A stretch of DNA of 64,000 nucleotides from Algoriphagus litoralis (GCF_003259255.1 NZ_QGOL01000009.1:62001-126000), one strand, 5' to 3'. Counted from the first letter of the stretch, positions 35,199 through 45,424 are shown. The notes: generated by a model from the sequence alone, not told the origin. Translations and numbers: made by a program.

Positions 35199-36596
35199 AT
35201 GAAGAGAATTAGCATGAGATTATTGTCATTTCTCCTCCTAGCTATTTGGGGATGTCAAACAGGAAACGAAAGCATTACACCTGAAGAAGCTCGTACGATA
35301 GCTAAAGAGGCTTACATTTATGGTTTTCCTTTAGTGGATAACTATAGAATCTCATACGCTTACTTTGTGGACGAGAAAAATCCGGAGTATAAAGGACCTT
35401 GGAATCAAATTAGAAACTTTTCCCGCGTTTTTACTCCTGAAGACAAAGCTGTTCAGACTCCTAACTCAGATACTTATTATTCATTTCTGGGCTTAGATTT
35501 ACGAACAGAACCGATAGTTCTCACCGTTCCTTCCCTAGAAAAAAACCGCTATTTTAGTCTTCAACTTGTGGACGCTTACACTTTTAACTTTGACTATATT
35601 GGAACTCGTACTACAGGGAATGACGGTGGGAAGTTTCTGATCGCGGGGCCAAATTGGAAAGGGGAGCAACCTGAAGAAATCGAGAAGGTTATTTATTCAG
35701 AAACAGAATTGGTATTGGTTCCCTTCAGGACCCAGTTATTCAACCCTGATGACAGTGAAAATGTGGTGAAAATCCAGGAAGGCTACAAAGCCCAGCCACT
35801 TTCTGAATACCTCGGTCAATCAAGTCCAGAAGCAGCAAAACCAATCGAGTTTATCCAGCCACTTACGCCAGAGCAACAAAAGTCTTCGCTTGACTTTTTT
35901 AAAGTCCTGAATTTCACATTGCAGTTTTGCCCTACACACTCCTCAGAAATGGAATTGATGGAGCGGTTTTCAAAAATCGGAGTAGGGGCCAATAAGGATT
36001 TTGATGCCGAAAAGCTCTCCCCAGAAATTAAAGCTGCCATTGCGCAGGGTATGGAAGACGCCTGGACTGAATTTGCGGAATTGAAGAAAGAAATGGATGC
36101 GGGAAAGGTGGTTTTTGGAGATTGCTTTGGAACCCGGGAGTTTCTTAAAAACAATTACCTATATCGAATGGCAGCAGCAGTAATGGGAATTTATGGCAAC
36201 TCCAAGGAAGAAGCGATGTATCCGATGTATGCCGTTGATTCCAACGGAAACGAACTCGATGGCAATAACAAATACATGGTCAAATTTTCCGCTAACCAAC
36301 TCCCGCCAGCTAATGCATTCTGGTCGCTGACCATGTATGAACTGCCTTCAAGCCTGCTTTATGCCAATCCGATCAACCGCTACCTGCTCAATTCTCCGAT
36401 GATTCCAGATTTCAAGCGGGATCCAGACGGTGGACTTACGCTATATATCCAAAATGAGTCACCTGGAAAGGAGTTGGAAACTAACTGGTTACCTGCTCCA
36501 AAAGGACCATTCTTGATGGTTTTACGCATTTACTGGCCAAAGGAAGAGGCATTAAACGGAACTTGGAAACAGCCAGCATTAGTTATGGTCAATTAA
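35199..36596 (+). CDS. DUF1254/DUF1214 lipoprotein
   Basis: A 465-residue protein with a lipoprotein signal (MKRISMRLLSFLLLAIWGC, Cys19). The DUF1254 domain (about 35-170) opens with AKEAYIYGFPLVDNYRISYA and contains the conserved TPNSDTYYSFLGLDLR block; DUF1214 occupies about 330-460, with ANAFWSLTMYELPSSLL and the end motif NWLPAPKGPFLMVLRIYWP. These two domains normally occur together in periplasmic or envelope proteins of unknown biochemical function. Length is normal for the family. Confidence 0.92.
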   Translation: MKRISMRLLSFLLLAIWGCQTGNESITPEEARTIAKEAYIYGFPLVDNYRISYAYFVDEKNPEYKGPWNQIRNFSRVFTPEDKAVQTPNSDTYYSFLGLDLRTEPIVLTVPSLEKNRYFSLQLVDAYTFNFDYIGTRTTGNDGGKFLIAGPNWKGEQPEEIEKVIYSETELVLVPFRTQLFNPDDSENVVKIQEGYKAQPLSEYLGQSSPEAAKPIEFIQPLTPEQQKSSLDFFKVLNFTLQFCPTHSSEMELMERFSKIGVGANKDFDAEKLSPEIKAAIAQGMEDAWTEFAELKKEMDAGKVVFGDCFGTREFLKNNYLYRMAAAVMGIYGNSKEEAMYPMYAVDSNGNELDGNNKYMVKFSANQLPPANAFWSLTMYELPSSLLYANPINRYLLNSPMIPDFKRDPDGGLTLYIQNESPGKELETNWLPAPKGPFLMVLRIYWPKEEALNGTWKQPALVMVN

Positions 36597-36850
36597 CTGA
36601 CATTACCAATGAGCTAATCGCAAGTAGGGGAGGCCGAGCTTCGAAAGATTCGAAAATGCTAAAATCGGTAGGTCGACTCGAGAGAGGAGTTTATTGGGAT
36701 TAAGCAGGCGATTCACCTGTACTTATCGGTGATTGAAAGAAAGCCTTCGAACTCAGTAATCTGTAAAAAGTATACAACATCCTTGAATTTGTATTAACAG
36801 TCAGCTGTTTGCGTGATCTACTTTTGCATGGTAAACATTAGATCAAAGAA

Positions 36851-37669
36851 ATGGACAGGAAAGTAATATTAATCACGGGTGCAAGCTCAGGAATGGGCAA
36901 AGAGACTGCCAAGGCTCTTATAGGACAAGGTCATACAGTTTATACTGTTGCTAGACGTATTGAACAAATGCAGGATCTAGAATCTTTGGGCGGGTATCCA
37001 ATCCAAATGGATGTGACCAATGAACGTGATATTCAAAATGTTGTGGATACAATCATTTTGAAAGAAGGGAAAATAGATGTGCTTTGGAATAATGCAGGAT
37101 ATGGCCTTTATGGAGCTGTAGAAGATATCCCGGTAGATGAAGCCAGAAAACAATTTGAAGTAAATTTATTTGGCTTAGCTTCCGTTACCCAAAAGGTTTT
37201 GCCTAGTATGCGAAAAGCAAAAAGCGGAACCATAATCAATACCTCATCGATGGGAGGTAAAATGTACACGCCTTTGGGTGCTTGGTATCACGCGAGCAAA
37301 CATGCTGTTGAGGGACTTAGTGACTGCCTGAGACTAGAGCTGAAAGAATTTAACATCCATGTTGTTGTTTTGGAGCCGGGAATTATTGTTACTGAGTTTG
37401 GGGATGTCATGCTTCAAAATATAAGTGCCTTTTCGTCAAAAGGTTATTATGCGTCACTTACAGGCAAACTTATAGCAGCGACGAAAAAAATGTACGATAG
37501 TGGGCGAGGTTCAAAGGCTACTGTAATAGCCAATACAGTAAGCAAAATCGTCAAATCTGAAAAACCAAAAACAAGGTACAGAGTAGGCTTGTGGGCTAAA
37601 CCAATGGTTTGGATGAGAATTTATCTTGGAGATAGCCTATTTGATAAAATTGTAATGAGTCAAGTGTAA
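36851..37669 (+). CDS. Short-chain dehydrogenase/reductase
   Basis: A 272-residue classical SDR: cofactor loop TGASSGMG (9-16), NNAGYG at about 85-90, catalytic Ser in TSSMGG and YHASKHA carrying Tyr and Lys. The C-terminal 60 residues (substrate cap) are typical of oxidoreductases acting on retinol- or steroid-like or bulky alcohols, but the substrate is unknown. One base separates its stop from the AraC regulator gene, so the two form an operon and the regulator probably controls this enzyme. Confidence 0.92.
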   Translation: MDRKVILITGASSGMGKETAKALIGQGHTVYTVARRIEQMQDLESLGGYPIQMDVTNERDIQNVVDTIILKEGKIDVLWNNAGYGLYGAVEDIPVDEARKQFEVNLFGLASVTQKVLPSMRKAKSGTIINTSSMGGKMYTPLGAWYHASKHAVEGLSDCLRLELKEFNIHVVVLEPGIIVTEFGDVMLQNISAFSSKGYYASLTGKLIAATKKMYDSGRGSKATVIANTVSKIVKSEKPKTRYRVGLWAKPMVWMRIYLGDSLFDKIVMSQV

Positions 37670-37670
37670 A

Positions 37671-38576
37671 ATGAAGCCAATTATCCAACTCAAAAGCATT
37701 TTCGAGATTAACAATTTTGTACAGTGTAAAACCAAACACCCTTTGGTGGCGGTAGTTGACTTTAGCAAAACCGACGAATTTATTGAAAATGAAACCCGAA
37801 TAAGTGCAGATTTCTATTCAATCATGTTTAAAAACTATTGTGCAAACAAACTTAGATATGGGAGACAGGATTACGATTTTCAAGATGGAAGCTTGATTTG
37901 CATTGCGCCCAAGCAAGTCCTAATTATGGACAATGAAATTGAAAGGAAAGAAAATATGATGGGTTGGGGTTTGTTTTTTCACCCTGACTTGCTACGAGGG
38001 ACTTCATTAAGTAACAAAATGAAGGACTATACCTTTTTTTCTTATGAAACTTCGGAAGCTCTGCACTTATCAGACAAAGAAAAGCAAATCCTGTACGATT
38101 GTATTCTGAAAATAGAAAATGAGCTACATGAAAACATTGACAGTCATAGTCAAAAATTAATTGTAACAAACATTGAGCTTTTGCTAAACTATTGTGATCG
38201 GTATTATGGGAGGCAATTTATTACTCGGAAAAATACCAATACAAATACTGTTGCTCAAATTGAAAATCTATTAAACACCTATTTTAAATCCGAAAAGCTG
38301 AAGGAAAAAGGTTTGCCAACGGTGAAATATTTAGCTGACCAGGTGCATTTATCGCCAAGCTATCTAAGTGATTTACTCAAAAAAGAAACAGGAAGAAATG
38401 CACAAGACCATATCCATTATCACCTGATTGAAGAAGCAAAAAATATTTTACTGAATACAGATAATTCAGTAAGTGAAATAGCCTATTCTTTGGGCTTTGA
38501 GTACCCACAATATTTTAGCAAACTTTTTAAGAAAAAGACGGGACAAACACCAATCGAGTACAGGAAATTAAATTAG
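37671..38576 (+). CDS. AraC-family transcriptional regulator
   Basis: A 301-residue regulator. The N-terminal half (about 1-180) is a cupin-like sensory domain with the pattern seen in AraC_binding-type regulators of Bacteroidota; the C-terminal 100 residues form the double helix-turn-helix: VKYLADQVHLSPSYLSDLLKKE and then EIAYSLGFEYPQYFSKLFKK with the end motif TGQTPIEYRK. It is co-transcribed with the SDR gene one base upstream. Confidence 0.92.
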   Translation: MKPIIQLKSIFEINNFVQCKTKHPLVAVVDFSKTDEFIENETRISADFYSIMFKNYCANKLRYGRQDYDFQDGSLICIAPKQVLIMDNEIERKENMMGWGLFFHPDLLRGTSLSNKMKDYTFFSYETSEALHLSDKEKQILYDCILKIENELHENIDSHSQKLIVTNIELLLNYCDRYYGRQFITRKNTNTNTVAQIENLLNTYFKSEKLKEKGLPTVKYLADQVHLSPSYLSDLLKKETGRNAQDHIHYHLIEEAKNILLNTDNSVSEIAYSLGFEYPQYFSKLFKKKTGQTPIEYRKLN

Positions 38577-38786
38577 CAGAGCAAAAGTGGAAAGTAGTAC
38601 TAATCTTCCTGCTATTTTGATCTAAGTCTGGGGAATTACATTTCCGCTGGGGTTATTGACGATTTTTTCCTTTATGATTAAATAAAAGCTGCGTTTTTTT
38701 CTTTTTATTAAATCAATTATCCCTGGAATTCAGGCATTGATTTTTAAAGTCTTTCGATTTTTTGGTTTCTTGAGTGGAGAGGGGTT

Positions 38787-39563
38787 TTATCCAGCTAGAA
38801 ATCGGAGCGGTGGGTTGATGATTTTTGATAATCCTCTGGGATTCCGCAAAGGGCCTTTGAGATAGCTTTCGAAGAACGCTGCGTGTTTTCGATTGAGAAG
38901 TTGTATGGTTAGTTTTTTGGCAAAAGCATTCGTGGATTTTCTTCGAGATCCCTCCCGGATTCGGTAATAAAACCCAACCAGCTGCAATTTTTCAACTTTT
39001 CCTCCCTCCTTAAGCATGCTTATCCAAAACTCCCAATCTTCCCAGCCATAGGTGAATCGGGGGTCAAAACCACCTACTTTATGCCAGTCTGATTTTCGAA
39101 AGAGAGCTGAGACAAAAATCATGTTGTCCAGAGCAAGCTGGTTAAGTGAAAAAGGTTTTAGGCTCCAAAAACCACATTTACTGCCGAATTTCTCGGCTTC
39201 ACAATATACTACCTTGACCTCCTGATCCGCTTCGATTTTTTTCACAGCGAAAGTAATGTAATCGGGGTGGATTTTATCGTCTGAGTCTAAAGGCAGAATG
39301 TACGTTCCGGAAGCGAGATGGATCGCTCGATTTCTGGCAATGGATGGTCCTTGGTTGCATTGCCGATAGACCTTGATTTTATCCGGATGGCGCTTGGACC
39401 AGTCATCGAGAATGGCAAGGGTTGAATCCGTAGAGCCGTCATCCATTACAATCAATTCGAAATTGGGATAGGTGATAGCTAAGGCAGATGCCAGCGTCTC
39501 TTCCAAAAATGTCGAAGAATTGTATGTTGGCATGACGATAGAGACAAGTGGGGAATCATTCAT
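38787..39563 (-). CDS. Glycosyltransferase family 2
   Basis: A 258-residue GT-A glycosyltransferase: the N-terminal PLVSIVMPTYNSSTFLEETL nucleotide-sugar binding start, the Asp of MDDGSTD, the metal-binding DSDD in LPLDSDDKI, and the acceptor-side GWEDWEFW motif, giving the normal family 2 layout. It is last in the operon that starts at 45010 and overlaps the previous gene by four bases. It should add a sugar to a growing surface glycan on the cytoplasmic face. Confidence 0.93.
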   Translation of the reverse strand: MNDSPLVSIVMPTYNSSTFLEETLASALAITYPNFELIVMDDGSTDSTLAILDDWSKRHPDKIKVYRQCNQGPSIARNRAIHLASGTYILPLDSDDKIHPDYITFAVKKIEADQEVKVVYCEAEKFGSKCGFWSLKPFSLNQLALDNMIFVSALFRKSDWHKVGGFDPRFTYGWEDWEFWISMLKEGGKVEKLQLVGFYYRIREGSRRKSTNAFAKKLTIQLLNRKHAAFFESYLKGPLRNPRGLSKIINPPLRFLAG

Positions 39564-40309
39564 CGGAGGCGTATTTGTGGGTTTTTAAAAAATTGTTTTC
39601 GTTTATAATTCAAATACGAGAAGTAAGATCTGGACTCCCATTTGCATTCGTAGAAAAAACGCTCTTCGGTGGTCAACATCAGCTGCTCCCGTTCGGATTT
39701 TGTTTTCAGGGTTTGACTTTCCAGATGATCCACCTGGGAGGAGCTGACCAAGCCGTGAAGGATCTTATGCTTCTTAAGCGTATTCGCATAGTCATTGTCT
39801 GCGTACCAAAACCGAAATCGTTCATCCAATAATCCTGTTTTACGAAGCATGCTGCGCTTGAAAAACAGACACCAGCCCGCTATGTGTCTTCTGACCTCAT
39901 AACCAAAATGAGTTCCGGTATTTGGGTATATCCCCCGTTCCCGATGATTAATTTCACAGAGCGGAGATGCACTTTCCAGTTCCGGATAGGTACGAAAAGT
40001 TTCAAGGATACTACTTGCCCATCCCGGCTGAAAGACCAAATCATTGTTGCAAAGGACGACGTAAGAGGCTCTTCCCTTTCTTATTCCCCAATTCATAAAC
40101 CGATTGTAATTAAAAGGCTTACGGGGAAATATCGTTTGGCAAAATGGATAGGAATAGGGATTCGTATTGGCAGATTCATAAACCTGAATCAGAAAGCGGA
40201 TTTTGTTGGGATCCTCCGAATTGATCAAGGACTCCAAGGCTTGGCAGGTCAACTTACGCAGTTCTGGAGTCTGTGCGTTTGACAGGATAATGATGTCTAG
40301 TTCTTGCAT
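39560..40309 (-). CDS. Glycosyltransferase family 2-like
   Basis: A 249-residue GT-A enzyme of the rhamnosyl/galactofuranosyl-like branch: LDIIILSNAQT start, the metal-binding CNND in VVLCNNDLVFQPGW, then WCLFFKRSMLRKTG and an FRFWYADNDYA acceptor motif with the catalytic Asp. Its 5' end overlaps the previous gene's 3' end by 56 bases (40254-40309), unusual for this operon. The fold begins at residue 3, so no later start is possible; the overlap seems to be real. Confidence 0.88.
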   Translation of the reverse strand: MQELDIIILSNAQTPELRKLTCQALESLINSEDPNKIRFLIQVYESANTNPYSYPFCQTIFPRKPFNYNRFMNWGIRKGRASYVVLCNNDLVFQPGWASSILETFRTYPELESASPLCEINHRERGIYPNTGTHFGYEVRRHIAGWCLFFKRSMLRKTGLLDERFRFWYADNDYANTLKKHKILHGLVSSSQVDHLESQTLKTKSEREQLMLTTEERFFYECKWESRSYFSYLNYKRKQFFKNPQIRLR

Positions 40310-41252
40310 GGATTTTATTGATTGTTTTTCTTCTGAAATTGAGTGCTTTCAGGTAATAGGAAAAGACCATGGTCCAAGGGTAAATCCTTGACATTTTAAC
40401 CAAATGGCGCATACTGGCGAGGGGCCCATGGTACATGATGTATTTGAACAGTGCCTGTTTTCGGCTTTCATTCAGATTTATCAAAAAAGACTTTTCTCTC
40501 CCAGAAAGAAATTGAGCTTCCTTGATCTGGTTTTTTAGCCAATCTCTCAGATGAAGCTCACCGTATCGCATAGTTTGGGTCTGTTGGCTTACACTGGATC
40601 GATGCACCCGAATGAGCGTATAAGCTGCTTCATTGTGTAAGTACTGAACGCGTGCCCCAGCCAAAACACACTGTGCCCAAAATTGCCAGTCCTCAGTATG
40701 GGAGACATTTTCTGGAAATAAACCAGAATGGGTAAGGATACTTTTGCGGATTAAGGGACTGCTGACCACAGCAAGATTGTTTCGAATCAACTGCTCCAAG
40801 GCAAAGACTCCGTGGCCGGAAAAGCGGATCATCCATTCCCTTCCCAAAAATTCCTGATCAGGATAGCGGATTTCAGGCACACCATCTTGGAAATAATGGT
40901 TTTCTGTATAACAAAGATCCACTTCGGGGTGGCTTTGAAAGAAGTCCACTTGAAGCTGAAGCTTAGCTTCGCTCAATAGATCATCGGCATCCAAGAACTG
41001 GATAAATTCTCCATTGGCTTTTTTCAATCCAAGATTTCTTGCAGAAGAAACCCCTGAGTTGGGTTGGTAGAAATATTGAATTCGGGATTCATAAGCCTGC
41101 CACGAGCGGACTACCTCCATGGTTTGGTCGGTGGAGCCATCGTCTATCACAATAGCCTCCCAATCGGAATAAGTTTGGGATTGCAAGTTTGAAAAGCATT
41201 CTGCCAAATACCTTCCATAGTTGTAACAGGGGATGATAATGGATACTTTCAT
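40254..41252 (-). CDS. Glycosyltransferase family 2
   Basis: A 332-residue GT-A enzyme: start KVSIIIPCYNYGRYLAECF, IDDGSTDQT, metal-binding DADD in QFLDADDLLSE, and HTEDWQFWAQCV. The start at 41252 gives a four-base overlap with the previous gene and places the fold at the N-terminus; an upstream ATG at 41369 would add 39 residues unrelated to the family. The C-terminal basic tail overlaps the next gene by 56 bases. Confidence 0.92.
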   Translation of the reverse strand: MKVSIIIPCYNYGRYLAECFSNLQSQTYSDWEAIVIDDGSTDQTMEVVRSWQAYESRIQYFYQPNSGVSSARNLGLKKANGEFIQFLDADDLLSEAKLQLQVDFFQSHPEVDLCYTENHYFQDGVPEIRYPDQEFLGREWMIRFSGHGVFALEQLIRNNLAVVSSPLIRKSILTHSGLFPENVSHTEDWQFWAQCVLAGARVQYLHNEAAYTLIRVHRSSVSQQTQTMRYGELHLRDWLKNQIKEAQFLSGREKSFLINLNESRKQALFKYIMYHGPLASMRHLVKMSRIYPWTMVFSYYLKALNFRRKTINKIHARTRHHYPVKRTDSRTA

Positions 41253-42196
41253 CGGCTTCGATAGAATAGGGTTTTTAATTTTAATCCCAGGGTATATCGG
41301 AATACAAATCCCAATTGGCTGAAAAGCGAGTAGGGAAGGATTTCTAGGATCTCCGAACGTTGTTTCCAAATTTCCAAGCCCAAGTCCAAGCAGAAATACT
41401 TACGCTCTCTTGATTTGGCGAGCTTTTCAAACCTGAAAACAGGATGGGAATCGCTTCGATTTCGGATAAAGTTCGAACATTGACTGAGCCAATAGTTTTC
41501 TCTGGATATCCTTGTTAAGACTCGCTCCCTTCCGCTTACCTGTTTTTTGTTGCCCAAAATGTCGGTTTGGTTGGATTGATGTTGTCTATACTTCACCAAT
41601 ACCTCAGGACAGTACTTGATGGAGCCGCTTTCCAAAGCCACAAATGCCAGCCAATGATCGTAAAATCCCTGTTCGGGAAACGGCAAGGCATAGTTCAGTA
41701 GCTGTTTGTTGAATAACATACTATGGCCTGAAATACAGTTGAACAACAGGAAAGCGGATTGCCGATTCCAGCTTTTCAATCGAAATTTATCCGACATCCG
41801 AAATTCAAGACTTCGACCATGTTCATCAATCAACAGAGAGTCGTGATAGGCAATCTGATGCATACCGATGGCTTGGTGTATCCTCTCCAGTTTATGTGGC
41901 AACCAAATGTCATCCTGGTCACAGGGGGCAATAAATTCACCCTGACAATCTGTGAAAACAGCCTCAAAATTCTTTTGCAAACCCATCCTAACAGGGTTTT
42001 GCACCAGATGTATGTTTGGGAATCGCGCTTGAAATTCCTTGATGATTGCCACCGTTTCATCCTCTGATTGATCATCTCGGATTCGGATTTCGAGTGATGG
42101 ATAGGTTTGTTGGACAAGAGAATCAAGCTGTTGCCTTAGGTAAGGAGCTCCGTTGTAAGTGCATAGGCCTATGGAAATCAATGGGAACTTGGTCAT
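41249..42196 (-). CDS. Glycosyltransferase family 2
   Basis: A 315-residue GT-A enzyme: PLISIGLCTYNGAPYLRQQL start, RDDQSEDET, metal-binding CDQDD in IAPCDQDDIWLPHKL, as in rhamnosyltransferases of the RfbF/WbbL-like group. It overlaps the ABC exporter gene upstream by four bases and the next transferase by four bases, so the products are made in coupled fashion. Confidence 0.93.
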   Translation of the reverse strand: MTKFPLISIGLCTYNGAPYLRQQLDSLVQQTYPSLEIRIRDDQSEDETVAIIKEFQARFPNIHLVQNPVRMGLQKNFEAVFTDCQGEFIAPCDQDDIWLPHKLERIHQAIGMHQIAYHDSLLIDEHGRSLEFRMSDKFRLKSWNRQSAFLLFNCISGHSMLFNKQLLNYALPFPEQGFYDHWLAFVALESGSIKYCPEVLVKYRQHQSNQTDILGNKKQVSGRERVLTRISRENYWLSQCSNFIRNRSDSHPVFRFEKLAKSRERKYFCLDLGLEIWKQRSEILEILPYSLFSQLGFVFRYTLGLKLKTLFYRSR

Positions 42197-44013
42197 ACTT
42201 TTTCCAGGCTTTGTTTCTCAATGAGTCTACTGTAGCTGCCTTCTTGATAGAGCAATTCAAAATGGGTTCCCCGTTCAGTTATTTTTCCGTTTTCAATAAC
42301 CAGGATCTGATCCGCTTTTTGAATGGTGCTCAGCCGGTGAGCTATAACCAGAGTGGTCCGGTTTACCATCAGTTTCTGCAAAGCATCCTGAACCAAATGT
42401 TCGGATTCAGTATCCAAAGCAGAGGTGGCTTCATCCAAAAGTAAAATCGGTGGATTTTGCAAAACAGCTCTTGCTAAGCATATTCGCTGACGTTGGCCCC
42501 CTGATAAGCGTGCACCTCGATCTCCTATGGTAGTATCATATCCCTTTTCGGTGGCAATGATAAATTCATGCGCATTGGCTATGCGTGCGGCTGCTTCGAC
42601 TTCCTGATCACTAGCTTCAGGTTTGCCAAAAGCAATGTTATTTCTGATACTGTCATGGAATAGAATGCTTTCCTGATTCACCATGCCGATAAGTGAGCGT
42701 ATGGATTCCGCTTTGATCAGCTGTAAATCAATGCCATCAACTGTAATCTTACCCAGTGTAGGGCTGTGGAATTTGGGGATGAAATCCATTAACGTAGACT
42801 TTCCACCGCCAGAGGGGCCGACCAGTGCGATGGTTTTGCCCTTTGGAATAGTGAAACTTATTTCTTTTAGAATAGGCTTTGCTTCGTAGGCGAATGTGAC
42901 GCATTCAAATCTGATTTCTTTGGAAAAAGTAGACAGATGGATTTTGTCATTGCCAGCGGATTGGCTGGGCTTTTCATCTAAAACTTCCAGAATGCGTTCG
43001 CCGGCAGCTAGTCCGGAGTTAAGCGAGCTGAATGATTCAGTCATTGCCTTCGCTGGGCGCATAATCTGAGAGAATACAGCGATGTAAGTGATAAATGAGG
43101 CTGCTGAAAGACCTGCGTCTCCCAATAAAACCAAGTTCCCTCCGTAAAGAACCAAAATGGTAACCATCACCACCCCCAGAAATTCGCTGGTGGGTGAGGC
43201 CAATTGCTGTCGGTAAGCCATTCTTTTCCCTAAGTCAGAAAATGCGAGATTCTCTTTGGAAAATTTAGCCTTAGTCCGTTCGCTTGCATTGAATGCTTTC
43301 ACCACGCGAATCCCTGACAAGGCTTCATCGAGATAACTGATCATCATCCCAAACCGCTCCTGGGCTTCTTTTGCCTGAGCTTTGAGTCTACTGACAATTT
43401 TAGAAATTGCCCATGCGGACACGGGAATGACCAGACTTGCAAACAGGGTTAATTTGACAGAAATGGAAAATAAGATGACCAGATAAGCAATCAGTTGGAG
43501 AGGTTCTTTGAATAAAACCTGAAGTGTACTGGTTACTGAGTATTGAACTACCTGTACATCTGAGGCAATTTTTGATATAATATTTCCTTTCCGTTGGGCG
43601 GTAAAGTAGGCCAAATCCATGTCCAGCACATGGTTAAACAGGGAGTTCCTCAGGTTAAGAAGCGTGTGGATTCTGAAGTTTTCCATCACACGGAATGAGA
43701 AATAGCGGAAGAGATTGCTGAGCAACACAGAGGTTAGAATGGCTCCACAAATCCATTTCAATGCTTCCATCTGCCCTAACTGCTCCTGAATCCGATGCGT
43801 GGCATATTCCAACCAGGACATAAAATCCAAGTTTGATTCGGGCGGAGTCTTTTGAATTCCCTCTGAATTCTTAAATAAGGCAGCAAGCAAAGGAGCCAAA
43901 AGTGCTAGATTCAGTGTGTTGAAAACGGTGGCAATCACCGTTAGAAAAAAGTATGGAATCGCATACTTTTCTATGGGTTTGGCAAATCCCAATAGTCTCA
44001 GATAGGTATTCAT
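42193..44013 (-). CDS. MsbA-like ABC exporter (fused permease-ATPase)
   Basis: A 606-residue half-transporter: six membrane helices (about 15-330) and an ATPase domain with Walker A GPSGGGKST (about 399-407), signature LSGGQRQRICLARA, Walker B ILLLDEATSALD and the switch His in IAHRLS. The ATG at 44013 was chosen because MNTYLRLLGFAKPIEKYAIP matches the usual start of this Bacteroidota subgroup; an ATG at 44040 would overlap the upstream gene by 17 bases. Lying among glycosyltransferases, it probably flips a lipid-linked glycan or lipid A-like precursor across the inner membrane. Confidence 0.93.
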   Translation of the reverse strand: MNTYLRLLGFAKPIEKYAIPYFFLTVIATVFNTLNLALLAPLLAALFKNSEGIQKTPPESNLDFMSWLEYATHRIQEQLGQMEALKWICGAILTSVLLSNLFRYFSFRVMENFRIHTLLNLRNSLFNHVLDMDLAYFTAQRKGNIISKIASDVQVVQYSVTSTLQVLFKEPLQLIAYLVILFSISVKLTLFASLVIPVSAWAISKIVSRLKAQAKEAQERFGMMISYLDEALSGIRVVKAFNASERTKAKFSKENLAFSDLGKRMAYRQQLASPTSEFLGVVMVTILVLYGGNLVLLGDAGLSAASFITYIAVFSQIMRPAKAMTESFSSLNSGLAAGERILEVLDEKPSQSAGNDKIHLSTFSKEIRFECVTFAYEAKPILKEISFTIPKGKTIALVGPSGGGKSTLMDFIPKFHSPTLGKITVDGIDLQLIKAESIRSLIGMVNQESILFHDSIRNNIAFGKPEASDQEVEAAARIANAHEFIIATEKGYDTTIGDRGARLSGGQRQRICLARAVLQNPPILLLDEATSALDTESEHLVQDALQKLMVNRTTLVIAHRLSTIQKADQILVIENGKITERGTHFELLYQEGSYSRLIEKQSLEKV

Positions 44014-44023
44014 ATCGGATGGT

Positions 44024-45010
44024 TCAGGATTTCCAAACAATTTGTTGAGATTTCATCAGCCGATCGAATTCCCTGACTACTTGGCTCAGCGATCGAGAAC
44101 CCTGTTTCTTTTGAAGCTGGAGTAACAACTTGTTTCGTGATTGCGAAATTCCACCCTCGAGCGCCTTCAGAGCCTTGAAGCTATTCCAGATCCACGTTTT
44201 ACCGATAAGTAACTTTGGCAAAACATCCATGAAAATGGCCTGAGCTCTCCACCATCTGAGCTCTTCGACATCCAGATGTATGGCATGAAACAGCATTCGG
44301 TTTCTGAAATAGATGGTTTTGACCCACTCTTTTTGGACCTGGGTTTTCATTGTCGCTGAGCCAAGGTGGTAGCAATAGGATTGCTCGTGGAAATAACATT
44401 TCCATCCCATCCTCCAAGCCCTGATTCCTAAATCAAGGTCTTCGGAGTAAAAAGGGCTGAACAGCTCATCAAATCCACCAAGCTCAATGAGTTTCTTTCG
44501 GTCTAGTAATGCATTTGCACCTGAGAGAAAGAGGGTTGGGGCGCTGTTTGATCCTGAATTGGGAAGATATTGGAAGTCGGTCTTTACATATTTGCCGATC
44601 CTTCTGGGAATTTTTGCGCCGATTTCCAGTTTGGAACCATCCCTACTTAAGATTTTCCCCATCACTCCAAAAGTATCCGGGTTGGAAAAATAGGTGAATA
44701 ACCCACTGAAATACTCAGGACTCAATTTGATGTCGGAATTGAGCAGAAAGACTAACTCATTGACTGATTCAAAAATTCCTCGGTTACAGGAATATGAAAA
44801 TCCCCGATTTTCTTCGTTTTTAAGGATTCGGATTTGTGGGTAATGATGGGAGATAAATTCAATGGTATCGTCGGTAGAGCAATCATCCACGAGTAAAAAT
44901 TCATAGATACACCCTGAATTTTCGAGCGCCTTGAAAGTGTAAGGCAAATAGGATTCCAGGAGGTCCCGTCCGTTGAAATTGGGCAGGACCACAGATAGCG
45001 TTGTGGTCAA
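44024..45010 (-). CDS. Glycosyltransferase family 2
   Basis: A 328-residue GT-A enzyme, first in the operon: LSVVLPNFNGRDLLESYLP start, VDDCSTDDT, metal-binding NSD in FLLNSDIKLSPEY, and FYSEDLDLGIRAWRMGW as the acceptor motif. This is the layout of O-antigen and galactofuranosyl-type transferases. The five transferases and one ABC exporter, all tightly packed, suggest a short surface glycan; there is no polymerase or Wzx/Wzy gene in view, so the exporter route is ABC-type. Confidence 0.93.
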   Translation of the reverse strand: MTTTLSVVLPNFNGRDLLESYLPYTFKALENSGCIYEFLLVDDCSTDDTIEFISHHYPQIRILKNEENRGFSYSCNRGIFESVNELVFLLNSDIKLSPEYFSGLFTYFSNPDTFGVMGKILSRDGSKLEIGAKIPRRIGKYVKTDFQYLPNSGSNSAPTLFLSGANALLDRKKLIELGGFDELFSPFYSEDLDLGIRAWRMGWKCYFHEQSYCYHLGSATMKTQVQKEWVKTIYFRNRMLFHAIHLDVEELRWWRAQAIFMDVLPKLLIGKTWIWNSFKALKALEGGISQSRNKLLLQLQKKQGSRSLSQVVREFDRLMKSQQIVWKS

Positions 45011-45424
45011 AATTTTAGTGGTTTAGTTTCCTAGAAGACGAAAAGACGCTGGTTTTCCGCTACAACAAAATTGATCTGAGTCAAAAAAATATGCCGTTTA
45101 GGCTGCTGAATTTTCAGAACAGCTTCTGAATTAAGGAGGTAAAGTTTTGCACTGGTTCAAACAAAAATCTAAAGACGATTTGAGTCTTGTGGTAATTGAC
45201 CTACATCCGACTAACTCCTGATCAAGCTTTATCAAAAATTTCACAAAAGCAGTCTCAATCACAAGAAATGTTGATTTTCTTTTTTCTCACGGAGATTTAA
45301 GCCGAAAAAGTAGAATTATGGATTCTTTGTTTCTACAACTGTCACTTTTGATGAGCTAATAAATCGAAGGCTTGAATTAGCGAGATAGTCCATGTTATTT
45401 GTATGATAAACAATGGTATCCGGT
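45011..45424. other. Intergenic region upstream of the glycan operon
   Basis: Over 400 bases that must contain the operon promoter. Nothing else is recognised until the tRNA terminator. Confidence 0.4.
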
